Source: Anaerolineales bacterium (GTDB taxonomy: Bacteria; Chloroflexota; Anaerolineae; Anaerolineales; UBA6663). Taken from it: 8,098 bases of DNA. A program made the position numbers and the translations under genes. Every line of letters begins with the position of its first letter. The stretch's first letter is position 1. Positions 1-6,360 of this stretch are shown here, piece by piece. The stretch is taken from assembly GCA_017999235.1 (NCBI GenBank), contig JAGOBN010000151.1:1-8098 (forward strand), read 5' to 3'. The notes below the pieces were generated by a model. It was not told where the DNA came from. It saw nothing but the letters and a program-made list of their open reading frames with translations, and made no database searches.

Positions 1-44
1 GGGGTGAGCCGCGCCCGGCTGGTGAGCAAATCGGCGGCGTGCAT
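1..44 (-). CDS. N-terminus of a downstream gene, possibly a third acyl-CoA synthetase (partial)
   Basis: An ATG at 44-42 lies 14 nt after the stop of the SDR gene and opens a frame that stays open to the window edge, giving 14 residues, MHAADLLTSRARLT, followed by a codon starting CC (proline). Short leaders of the form M-x-x-A-x-L-L-x-x-R-A-x-L-T-P are common at the start of AMP-forming fatty-acyl-CoA ligases, so a third synthetase in the same operon is the best guess. No Shine-Dalgarno sequence is visible before the ATG. The coding call rests on spacing, strand and this short similarity only; the product call is weak. Confidence 0.45.
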   Translation of the reverse strand, partial: MHAADLLTSRARLT

Positions 45-58
45 GCTGGGCGGGGTGA

Positions 59-823
59 TTAAGTGCCGACCCGGATGCCGCCGTCCACGCGCAGGGTGAC
101 GCCGGTGATGAAGCTGGCCTCATCCGACGCCAGGAACAGGTAGGCGTTGGCGATATCGCTCGGTTCGCCCATGCGCCCCAGCGGGGTGCGGGCCTTCATG
201 CCGTCGATCACTTTCTCCGGCATGGCCTTCACCATCTCCGTGGCCGTGAAGCCGGGGGCCACGGCGTTGACGCGCACCTGAAAACGGCCCAGCTCACGCG
301 CCCAGACCTTGGTCATGCCGATGACGCCGGCCTTGGTGGCCACGTAGTTGGTCTGGCCGAAGTTGCCGTCCTCGCCCACCACCGAGGAGGCGTTCAGAAT
401 GACGCCGCTGTTCTGGCGCATCATCACCGGCGCCACGGCCTGCGTGCAGTTGAAGACGCCCTTGAGGTTGACCGAGATCACCAGGTCAAAATCGGCCTCG
501 GACATCTGTTTGACCACCTGGCCGTCCTGGAGCTTGACCAGCTGGCCGTCGCGCAGGACGCCGGCGTTGTTGACCAGCACATCCACGCGCCCAAACTGCG
601 CCACCGCCGCGTCCACCCAGCGCTGGACATCGGCGCGGTCCGCGACGTTGACCTTGGCGAAGCTGGCGCGCGGCCCGAGGGCGGCGGCCGTGGCCTGGCC
701 GGCGGTCTCGTTCATATCGCCGATGACGACTTGCGCGCCTTCGGCCACAAATTTCTCGGCCGTGGCCCGGCCGATGCCGGCGGCGCCGCCCGTGATGAGG
801 GCAACACGATCTTTGAGACGCAT
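59..823 (-). CDS. FabG-like short-chain dehydrogenase/reductase (3-hydroxyacyl-CoA dehydrogenase or 3-oxoacyl reductase)
   Basis: This 254-residue protein is a classical SDR that interconverts 3-hydroxyacyl and 3-ketoacyl thioesters in the cytoplasm. The Rossmann glycine motif TGGAAGIG is at residues 11-18, NNAG at 85-88, the structural Asn in SVNL at 119, and the catalytic Ser147, Tyr160 and Lys164 (YVATK) are all present. The C-terminus has the usual PGF and VDGG elements. Asp36 ends the second beta strand (VVIGD), which in SDRs usually means NAD(H) rather than NADP(H), so an oxidative, catabolic role is favoured by inference. Residues 92-107 contain two 8-residue near repeats (DGQLVKLQ, DGQVVKQM), an insert compared with E. 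coli FabG. The ATG at 823 has an AGGAG five bases upstream. The gene follows the hotdog hydratase, whose product would be its natural substrate. A role in fatty-acid or polyhydroxyalkanoate synthesis cannot be excluded. Confidence 0.93.
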   Translation of the reverse strand: MRLKDRVALITGGAAGIGRATAEKFVAEGAQVVIGDMNETAGQATAAALGPRASFAKVNVADRADVQRWVDAAVAQFGRVDVLVNNAGVLRDGQLVKLQDGQVVKQMSEADFDLVISVNLKGVFNCTQAVAPVMMRQNSGVILNASSVVGEDGNFGQTNYVATKAGVIGMTKVWARELGRFQVRVNAVAPGFTATEMVKAMPEKVIDGMKARTPLGRMGEPSDIANAYLFLASDEASFITGVTLRVDGGIRVGT

Positions 824-884
824 AGTGGCTCCTGGGTTGGGACCCGACGTCTGGGCAGGCTGAATTGATCTGGGACGAGCTGAC

Positions 885-912
885 TAACCGCCAATCTAAC
901 GTTAGGCGGTTA
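885..912. other. Intercistronic hairpin and palindrome between hydratase and SDR genes
   Basis: An 8-bp perfect inverted repeat, TAACCGCC at 885-892 and GGCGGTTA at 905-912, encloses a 12-nt loop. A separate 10-bp perfect palindrome, CTAACGTTAG, sits at 896-905 and would compete with the outer stem. It lies just after the stop codon of the hydratase gene, beyond a run of seven G (914-920). No T-run follows on the minus strand, so a standard rho-independent terminator is not supported; it may be an mRNA-stabilising stem, a weak terminator or a dimeric operator. Confidence 0.4.
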
Positions 913-920
913 CGGGGGGG

Positions 921-1763
921 TTACAGCGGTTCGAGGTCCTTGGCCAGCACCAGCACCTCGCCTTCCGCCGCTGTCTGGCCGGCGGGGGTGAGGCACTCGG
1001 CGCGCAGGTCCACCAGGTCCTTTTCCGGCCGCAGGCGCGTGATGGTCACGCGCGCCGTCAGGGTTGCGGCGGCGCCGGCCGGCGCCGGGAAGCGCAGCCG
1101 CAGTTTGAGCCAATTGGTGCCGCGGCCGGGCAGCCGGGTGCCCAGCAGGGTGGACCACAGGCTGCCCAGCAGGGGGCCGGGCAGGGCGCCGGGGGCCGGC
1201 GCGAACAAGGGGCCGGGGTCGCCGGCCAGGGCCGCGTAGGCGGCCAGATCAGCGTCGGTATAGCGGCGGCTCAGGGCGACGGTCTGGCCGAGGGCCAGGT
1301 GTTTATAAGCGGCGGCCGACTCGGGAGCCGTGGGCGGGCCGGCCGGCGCGGCCTCCAGCGGTTGAACGCCGGGCGCCCAGACGCGCGCCGTGCCTTCGCA
1401 GGCCAGGTCGCCGTGGGTGTGAAAGATGAGCGTGGCGAGCTCAAGCTGGCCGGCCGCCGCGCCGGTCACCGCCAGCCGCACGGTCAGCGGCTCGTCCGCA
1501 TAGGTCGGCGTGGGGAATTTGAGCGTTTGTTCGATCTGCAGGGCGCCGGGCAGGAAGCGGCTGACGGCCCCGCACAAGACGCTGTACAGCAGCATGCCGT
1601 GCGCCACCGGCCGGCCGAAGCGCGACCGGGCCGCGAAGGCCGGGTCCACGTGAATCGGGTTATCGTCGCCGCTGAGGGCCGCAAAGCGGTCAAAGTCGGT
1701 TTGCGTCAGCCGGCGCGCGAACGTGGCGGTCTGGCCGAGGCGGGCGGGCGGGTTACTGTCCAT
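921..1763 (-). CDS. Double-hotdog MaoC-type enoyl-CoA hydratase with active site in the N-terminal half
   Basis: This 280-residue protein likely hydrates 2-enoyl-CoA, probably to (R)-3-hydroxyacyl-CoA. The first hotdog (about 8-132) carries the R-hydratase signature SGDDNPIHVD at 31-40, followed by FGRPVAHGM at 49-57. By comparison with Aeromonas PhaJ the catalytic pair is Asp33 and His38. The second hotdog (about 155-278) has a matching but decayed segment, AGDPGPLF at 180-187, where the His position is Phe187, so it is probably only structural. A Pro/Ala-rich linker (133-152) joins them. The ATG at 1763 overlaps the acyl-CoA synthetase stop by 11 nt, implying translational coupling; the frame stays open upstream to 1955, but those 64 codons are antisensical to the conserved synthetase C-terminus and the hydratase homology starts only after 1763. 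Dehydratase or structural roles are possible alternatives. Confidence 0.88.
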   Translation of the reverse strand: MDSNPPARLGQTATFARRLTQTDFDRFAALSGDDNPIHVDPAFAARSRFGRPVAHGMLLYSVLCGAVSRFLPGALQIEQTLKFPTPTYADEPLTVRLAVTGAAAGQLELATLIFHTHGDLACEGTARVWAPGVQPLEAAPAGPPTAPESAAAYKHLALGQTVALSRRYTDADLAAYAALAGDPGPLFAPAPGALPGPLLGSLWSTLLGTRLPGRGTNWLKLRLRFPAPAGAAATLTARVTITRLRPEKDLVDLRAECLTPAGQTAAEGEVLVLAKDLEPL

Positions 1764-3273
1764 GGGCGGCGCGCAGGTCCCCTTTGACCACCTTGCCGGC
1801 CGGGTTGCGCGGGAGCTGATCCACGAACACGACGGATTTCGGCACTTTGTAGCGCCCGAGGTTGGCGCGGCAGTGGGCCAGGATCGCGGCTTCGTCCAGC
1901 GTCTGCCCGGGTTTGAGCACCACCACCGCCCGGCCGACCTCGCCCCATTTTTCATCCGGCACGCCGATGACGGCGGCTTCGGCGATGGGCGTCAACTGGT
2001 ACAGGACGTTCTCGACCTCGGCCGGGTAGACGTTCTCGCCGCCGGAGATGAACATGTCCTTCCAGCGGTCCACGATGGTGTAATAGCCGTCCGGGTCGCG
2101 GCGGGCCACGTCGCCGGAGTGCAGCCAGCCGTCCACGATGGCGGCGGCCGTGGTCTCGGGCTGCTGCCAGTAACCGGGGGTGACGCCCGGGCCTTTGATC
2201 AGCAGCTCGCCGGCCTCGCCCGCCGGCACGTCCTGGCCGGCCCGGTCCACGATGCGGGTCTCGACGTGCAGCTGCGGTTTGCCCACGGCCCCGAGCTTGC
2301 TCACCGGGAAATCGCGCTCCATGATAAAGACGGTCGGCCCGGTCTCGGTCATGCCAAAGCCAAAGCGGATGCGGATCCCGCGGTCGTAATACATCCGCAG
2401 CAGGCTGGTGGGCATAGGGGCCCCCCCGCACGCCCACGAGCGCATGCGGGTGAGATCGGTGGCCGCGAACTCCGGGTGCTGGCTGAGGAACAGGTACACG
2501 GCCGAAACCCCAAAGAAGGCCGTGGCTTGTGTGGCCAGCAGGCGCAGGGTCTCGCTCGGCTCAAAGGCGCGCTGGATCAGGGCCGTGGCGCCGGCGTGGA
2601 AGCTGGGGTTGGCGTACATGTTCAGCCCGCCGGTGTGGAAGCACGGCAGCAGGTTGAGGGTGATATCGTCGGAGGTCAGGTCGATGGCGCCGCCGATGTT
2701 GAGGGCGTTGTAGAGCACCATGCCGAAGGTCTGCAGCACGCCCTTGGGCCGGCCGGTGGTGCCGGCCGTGTACAGGATGTGCCACACGTCGCTCAGGGGG
2801 CGGGCCGGCATGACCACGGGCCGGCCGGAGGCCTGTGCCAGGGCGGTTTCATACGCGGCTTCGCCGGCGGGCGCGGCCGGCGCCAGCGTCATCACCCGGC
2901 TCAGGCCCAGGCGCTGCTTGAGCGTCGCGGCGGTGTCGGCGAAGGGCGCGTCATAGATCAGGGCGCCGGGCGTGGAGTCGCGCAGGATATAGTCCAGCTC
3001 CGGCACGGCCAGGCGCCAGTTCAGGCACACCAGGGTGACGCCGGCCTTGGCGCACCCCCACAGGATTTCAAAATAGTCGGACGAGTTTTGGGCGAGCAGA
3101 GCCACCCGGTCGCCGGGCTGCAAGCGCCACTCCGCGCGCACGAACTCAGCGAAGCGGCTGGCGCGCAGGTGGAACTCCGGATAGGTGAAGCGCCGGCCGG
3201 TGGCGGCATCGATCAGGGCCGTCTTCTCTGGGCGCAGCTCCGCTTGTTTGGCAAGCCAATCAAAAGTGTACAT
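1753..3273 (-). CDS. AMP-forming acyl-CoA synthetase (ACS-2)
   Basis: The 506-residue protein belongs to the adenylate-forming ligases, which activate a carboxylic acid with ATP and then transfer the acyl group to CoA. Visible motifs in order: the phosphate loop YTAGTTGRPKG (168-178), FGMTETGP (306-313), the hinge-region SGD (386-388), DRWKDMFISGGENVYP (402-417) and the C-terminal catalytic lysine Lys494 in NPAGKVVKGDL. Length and motif spacing are normal for fatty- or aryl-acyl ligases, so it should be active. The ATG at 3273 has a GGAG with nine bases of spacing and lies 21 nt after the DUF35 stop; its own end overlaps the hydratase start. It is a clear paralogue of the synthetase at 6398-7942 but differs in the acyl-pocket region, so the two may take different acids. 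The exact substrate cannot be read. Confidence 0.95.
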   Translation of the reverse strand: MYTFDWLAKQAELRPEKTALIDAATGRRFTYPEFHLRASRFAEFVRAEWRLQPGDRVALLAQNSSDYFEILWGCAKAGVTLVCLNWRLAVPELDYILRDSTPGALIYDAPFADTAATLKQRLGLSRVMTLAPAAPAGEAAYETALAQASGRPVVMPARPLSDVWHILYTAGTTGRPKGVLQTFGMVLYNALNIGGAIDLTSDDITLNLLPCFHTGGLNMYANPSFHAGATALIQRAFEPSETLRLLATQATAFFGVSAVYLFLSQHPEFAATDLTRMRSWACGGAPMPTSLLRMYYDRGIRIRFGFGMTETGPTVFIMERDFPVSKLGAVGKPQLHVETRIVDRAGQDVPAGEAGELLIKGPGVTPGYWQQPETTAAAIVDGWLHSGDVARRDPDGYYTIVDRWKDMFISGGENVYPAEVENVLYQLTPIAEAAVIGVPDEKWGEVGRAVVVLKPGQTLDEAAILAHCRANLGRYKVPKSVVFVDQLPRNPAGKVVKGDLRAAHGQ

Positions 3274-3294
3274 GCCCCGGGTCTCCAGCCGCGC

Positions 3295-3711
3295 TCAGGC
3301 GCGAAAAGCCAGGAAGGTCGCCGGCGTATCACCCACCTGGTGCCGCACAAATTCGGCGGTCACCGGGGTGCCGATGGCGATGCTGGCCGGGCGCCGGGCG
3401 TCTACCCCCAGCAAGCGGGCACTGATCTTGACGCCCTCCTCCAGCTCGACGATGGCGCTGCAATACGGGTTCTCGCGGCTGAAACCCTCGGCCGCCAGCG
3501 CGCTGGGCGGCACGGACACCGCCGTGAACGCCACCAGCCGGCCGCGGCCGGAGGTGGCGGCCCATTCCATCAAGTCGCTGCGGCAATAGGAACAGACCGC
3601 GCGCGGCGGGAGGTGCAGGGCGCCGCAGTGGGTGCAGTGGGCGGCCATCAATTGGCCTTCGGCCAGGAATTGGTAGAACGAGGCCGGCGTGAAGGGGCGG
3701 TTTATGGACAT
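3295..3711 (-). CDS. DUF35 zinc-ribbon/OB-fold protein, thiolase partner
   Basis: This 138-residue protein has the two-part DUF35 layout. An N-terminal helix (about 6-20) leads into a rubredoxin-like zinc ribbon with Cys26, Cys29, Cys40 and Cys43 (C-x2-C-x10-C-x2-C), followed by an OB-fold from about residue 52 to the end. Members are known to bind thiolase-superfamily enzymes: ChsH2-type proteins with Ltp2 in steroid side-chain cleavage, and the archaeal thiolase/HMG-CoA synthase complex, where DUF35 sits at the shared CoA-binding region. Its position directly after the SCP2-type thiolase strongly suggests that the two form a complex, although a 228-nt repeat-filled gap separates them. All four metal ligands are intact. 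The ATG at 3711 has no visible Shine-Dalgarno. It is not itself likely to be catalytic. Confidence 0.92.
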   Translation of the reverse strand: MSINRPFTPASFYQFLAEGQLMAAHCTHCGALHLPPRAVCSYCRSDLMEWAATSGRGRLVAFTAVSVPPSALAAEGFSRENPYCSAIVELEEGVKISARLLGVDARRPASIAIGTPVTAEFVRHQVGDTPATFLAFRA

Positions 3712-3736
3712 GGTTATCGGTGAGTCGGGAGAAGAA

Positions 3737-3778
3737 GTGGTTAGGGATGAGTGGTTAGTGATCAGTGGTTAGTGATCA
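3737..3778 (+). repeat. Three 14-nt tandem units (heptamer pairs), inverted relative to the larger array
   Basis: Three consecutive 14-nt units start at 3737, 3751 and 3765. The second and third are identical (GTGGTTAGTGATCA), the first differs at two bases. Each is two heptamers of the form GTGRTNA. The block lies between the DUF35 start codon and an AT-rich pocket (TTTATAA at 3787-3793). Its CAGTGGTTAGTG at 3763-3774 is a perfect 12-bp complement of segments in the facing array (3899-3910 and 3920-3931), so the two arrays can pair into a long imperfect hairpin. Confidence 0.85.
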
Positions 3779-3808
3779 GGTTGTGGTTTATAAGCACCGC
3801 TACTTACT

Positions 3809-3934
3809 ACTGGCCACCAGCCACTGACCACTGGCCACTGACCACTGGCCACTGACCACTGGCCACTGACCACTGGCCACTGGCCACTGACCACTGACCA
3901 CTAACCACTGGCCACTGACCACTAACCACTGGCC
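3809..3934 (-). repeat. Heptanucleotide tandem array, 18 units
   Basis: Eighteen 7-nt units run without a break in register from 3809 to 3934, with plus-strand consensus ACTRRCC. Variants are ACTGGCC, ACTGACC and ACTAACC; only the second unit (ACCAGCC) departs. There are no spacers, so it is not a CRISPR array. It starts five bases after the thiolase stop on the transcript and fills most of the gap before the DUF35 gene. This resembles the short tandemly repeated heptamers known from cyanobacteria and seen in other environmental bacteria; its function is not evident. A TATAAA on the minus strand (3793-3788) sits between this array and the inverted one, but no convincing -35 box accompanies it. 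Confidence 0.92.
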
Positions 3935-3939
3935 GCTAC

Positions 3940-5211
3940 TCAGGAACGGCGCTCGAAGATATGCACGGCGGCGGTATTGCCGGTCCCCCCGACGTTGTGG
4001 GTGAGCGCCAGGGCCAGATCGCCGGGGACTTGCCGGAGGCCGGCCTCGCCGCGCATCTGCTTCCAGACCTCCACCGCTTGCGCCACGCCGGAGGCGCCCA
4101 CCGGATGCCCCTTGGATTTCAGGCCGCCGGAAGTGTTGATGGGCTTGGCGCCCAGCCGTGCGGTCACGCCGTCTTCGGCCATGCCGTAGCCGGTGCCGGG
4201 CGCGAAGAACCCCAGGTCTTCCGACGCGATCACCTCGGCGATGGTGAAGCAATCGTGGACCTCGGCGAGGCGGATATCCCGGGGCGTGACGCCGGCCATC
4301 TGGTAGGCCTGCTGGCCGGCCAGTTTGGCGGCCGTCAGGGTGGTCAGGTCGGCGCGGTCATGCAGGGAAGCGTCCGAAGCCTGGCCGGAGCCGACGAGAT
4401 AAATGGGATGGTCGGTGAACTCGCGCGCGCGGTCGGCGGCCACCAGCAGCACGCAGGCGGCGCCGTCCGTGATGGGCGAGCAGTCAAACAGGCGCAGGGG
4501 CCAGGCGATCATCGGGTTGGCGGCGTCGTCGTGGAAGAAATCCATCTCGTTCTGCCACGCGGGCGCCGGCTTGCCCTTTTTGAGCGCGGCGGCCACGCGC
4601 CCCTTCATCCAGTCCGCAATGGTCACCTGGAACTGGGCCTTGGGGTTGAGCGCGCCGTTGCTGTGGTTCTTCAGCGCCACCTGCATCAAGTGCTCGGGCT
4701 GCATGCCATAGCGGTGCATATAGGCGGTGGCGATGGCGGCGTAGAACCCGGGGAAGGTGAAGCCGGCCGGGATCTCATAGGTTACGTCGCCGGCGGCGGC
4801 CAGGGTATCGGTGACCTCGGCCGTCGGCAGCTTGGTCATGCGCTCGAAGCCGCCCACCACCACCATGTCCGCCATCCCGGAGGCGATGGCCATGACGCCC
4901 TGCCGCAGGGCCACGCCGCCGCTGGCGCAGGCGTCCTCCACGCGGGTGGCGGCCGCCGGCAGCAAGCCGACCGCGTCGGCGGCCAGCGGGGCGTTGTGGG
5001 CCTGGCCTTCAAACCGGTCGCTGGAGAAATTGCCCAGAAAGAGCGCGTCCACGCCGGCCGGGTCAAAACCCTTGTCCACTGAGCGGCGCAGCTCTTGATA
5101 GGCCTCCACAAACAGATCGCGGCCGGTCTTGTCCGGGAAAGCCCCGAACGGGCTCATGCCGGCGCCGACCACGGCGATGCCGCGGGAGAGGGGAGAAGAT
5201 TTAAGGGGCAT
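3940..5211 (-). CDS. SCP2-type thiolase (acyl-CoA acetyltransferase family)
   Basis: The 423-residue protein is a thiolase of the SCP2/archaeal type, which cleaves 3-ketoacyl-CoA with CoA or runs the reverse condensation. Numbering from the ATG at 5211, the nucleophile is Cys95 in DACASGG, the HDCF motif is at 319-322, and GHP at 368-370. In SCP2 thiolases the HDCF cysteine replaces the C-terminal CxG cysteine of ordinary thiolases, and here that CxG region reads THNVGGTG, as expected. The residues needed for thiolysis are therefore present, unlike the Ltp2-type aldolases. The DUF35 gene downstream is its likely partner. The frame extends eight codons upstream to a TTG at 5235, but the ATG matches the family start (GIAVVGAG soon after) and is preferred. 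No well-spaced Shine-Dalgarno is visible; a GGAG lies 24 nt upstream in the loop of a hairpin. Confidence 0.94.
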   Translation of the reverse strand: MPLKSSPLSRGIAVVGAGMSPFGAFPDKTGRDLFVEAYQELRRSVDKGFDPAGVDALFLGNFSSDRFEGQAHNAPLAADAVGLLPAAATRVEDACASGGVALRQGVMAIASGMADMVVVGGFERMTKLPTAEVTDTLAAAGDVTYEIPAGFTFPGFYAAIATAYMHRYGMQPEHLMQVALKNHSNGALNPKAQFQVTIADWMKGRVAAALKKGKPAPAWQNEMDFFHDDAANPMIAWPLRLFDCSPITDGAACVLLVAADRAREFTDHPIYLVGSGQASDASLHDRADLTTLTAAKLAGQQAYQMAGVTPRDIRLAEVHDCFTIAEVIASEDLGFFAPGTGYGMAEDGVTARLGAKPINTSGGLKSKGHPVGASGVAQAVEVWKQMRGEAGLRQVPGDLALALTHNVGGTGNTAAVHIFERRS

Positions 5212-5223
5212 AAAATAACCGGG

Positions 5224-5261
5224 CCAATCACCCAACTCCGGTGAGCGAATTGGGTGATTGG
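5224..5261. other. Perfect 12-bp hairpin in the thiolase leader, with octamer repeats
   Basis: CCAATCACCCAA at 5224-5235 is the exact reverse complement of TTGGGTGATTGG at 5250-5261, with a 14-nt loop between. The right arm is part of a tandem octamer, ATTGGGTG twice plus ATT (5249-5267). On the minus strand the loop carries GGAG, the only Shine-Dalgarno-like string before the thiolase ATG at 5211. The stem has no T-run after it and so is not a standard terminator; a processing or translation-modulating role is possible. Confidence 0.6.
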
Positions 5262-5279
5262 GTGATTAAGGGCCGAAAG

Positions 5280-6341
5280 TTACCCGAGGTGCGCGGACAA
5301 GGCGGTCAGGAATTCGGCCGGCTTCTCGACGTAGGGCGTGTGGCCGGCGTCGGCGATGACCACTTCCTTGAACGCGCCGCCCTGGGCCTGATATTTCTCC
5401 AGCACCGCGCGGGTCTGGCCCACCATCGGCTGCGGCGGATAGACTTCGGCGCCGGGCCAGCCCGGCACATAGCCCAGTTGGCCGAGGGTGCCCAGGTCAA
5501 AGAACGAGTTGTCGCCCACGATCATGTCGGAGTCGCCGCGCACCCACAGGATAGCGGGCTTGGGGCTGGCGGCGAGGAAGCGCTTGACCGAGTCGCCCAC
5601 GTACTTGGGCGAGAGGGCGTTGATGGGGCCGTAGACGCCGGGCGCCACGTTGGGCCAATTGGCGGACGGCACGAAATCGCCCGGGTATTTATCCGGGCCG
5701 ACCTTTTCGGTCAGCAGGGAGGAGAGCAGGTCTTCCTCGCGGGCCGGCTTGAAGGGCGGCTTCCAATAGAACGAGTTCATCACTACGCGGGGCGAGGCCT
5801 GCGGGTTATCAGTGGAGCGGTCGCCGGCCGCCATCAGCTTGGGGAAGTCCGCGTTGACCACCCCGCCGCCCGAGCCGGCGAAATCCGGATAGTTGGGCGT
5901 GCCGTCCAGGTCCTTGCTGCCGCCAAAGCCGTAGGGTGAGCCGGGGTCCACCAGGGTGGCGGAGAGCACGTCGGCGGCGGCGGCCCCGATCAGGCTGAAG
6001 ATGATGGCGCCGCCCATCGAGTGGCCGACGACGTGATAGCGGGCCACGCCCAGGGCCTGGGTCAGGGCGCGCAGGTCGTCCACCCAGTCGCCGCAGCCGC
6101 GCGTGGCGTCGATGAGCTTGTCTTCCGTGTCGCCGTAGCCGCGCAGGTCGGGCGCGATGCCGCGGAAGCCGGCCGGCAGCTTGAGCATGATGTCTTCCCA
6201 ATAGGTGGCGGAAGAGGCATTGCCGTGGAGGAACAGGACGGGCGTGCCGGCCTCCGGGCCGCTGAACAGCACGTGCATCTTCAGGCGCGGGGTTTCAACC
6301 ATGCGGGAGGTAATGCCGGGCAGGGTCGGGACGGTAGGCAT
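5280..6341 (-). CDS. Alpha/beta hydrolase with large cap insertion
   Basis: The 353-residue protein has the alpha/beta-hydrolase fold of cytoplasmic esterases, lactonases and C-C hydrolases. The oxyanion-hole motif HGN is at 39-41, the nucleophile elbow GHSMGG at 106-111 (Ser108), the likely acid is Asp272 in RGDSDMIV, and His334 is in AGHTPY. Ser rather than Asp at the elbow argues against haloalkane dehalogenase or epoxide hydrolase chemistry. It is longer than the usual 260-300 residues because a segment of about 100 residues (roughly 137-240), rich in Gly, Pro and aromatic residues, forms a cap over the active site. No signal peptide is visible. The ATG at 6341 has AGGAG six bases upstream. 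Placed between a synthetase and a thiolase, it may hydrolyse an ester, lactone or CoA thioester to feed the pathway; this is inferred from context. Confidence 0.9.
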   Translation of the reverse strand: MPTVPTLPGITSRMVETPRLKMHVLFSGPEAGTPVLFLHGNASSATYWEDIMLKLPAGFRGIAPDLRGYGDTEDKLIDATRGCGDWVDDLRALTQALGVARYHVVGHSMGGAIIFSLIGAAAADVLSATLVDPGSPYGFGGSKDLDGTPNYPDFAGSGGGVVNADFPKLMAAGDRSTDNPQASPRVVMNSFYWKPPFKPAREEDLLSSLLTEKVGPDKYPGDFVPSANWPNVAPGVYGPINALSPKYVGDSVKRFLAASPKPAILWVRGDSDMIVGDNSFFDLGTLGQLGYVPGWPGAEVYPPQPMVGQTRAVLEKYQAQGGAFKEVVIADAGHTPYVEKPAEFLTALSAHLG

Positions 6342-6360
6342 AAGAGGCTCCTGGGGAAGA

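Noticed and set aside
1764..1955. A 64-residue N-terminal extension of the hydratase from an ATG at 1955
   Set aside because: This stretch overlaps the conserved catalytic C-terminal domain of ACS-2 in another frame and has no hotdog similarity.
2417..2427. GGGGCCCCCCC run in ACS-2 suspected as a frameshift
   Set aside because: The translation passes through it in frame as CGGAPMP, and conserved motifs on both sides are in the same frame.
1723..3723. A 666-codon open frame on the plus strand opposite ACS-2 and the DUF35 gene
   Set aside because: It is antisense to genes with complete catalytic motifs; its translation is rich in Gly, His, Arg and Ala with no recognisable domain, as expected from a GC-rich complementary frame.
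3787..3793. TTTATAA/TATAAA as a -10 promoter element for the DUF35 gene
   Set aside because: No plausible -35 box is found at 16-18 nt, and the only support is one AT-rich hexamer in the gap between two repeat arrays.
3809..3934. Repeat array considered as CRISPR
   Set aside because: Units are 7 nt, directly joined, with no spacers and no cas genes nearby.
3800..4252. A minus-strand frame ending in repeated SGQW(L/P/S)V residues
   Set aside because: It reads the thiolase gene out of frame and then runs through the heptamer array; the peptide repeat is only the translation of that DNA repeat.
3961..5082. A 373-codon plus-strand frame opposite the thiolase
   Set aside because: Antisense to the clear thiolase gene, with no recognisable domain.
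5212..5235. TTG at 5235 as the thiolase start (eight extra residues)
   Set aside because: The GGAG lies directly against this TTG with no spacing, the TTG is inside a hairpin arm, and the extra residues do not look like the family; the ATG at 5211 fits better.
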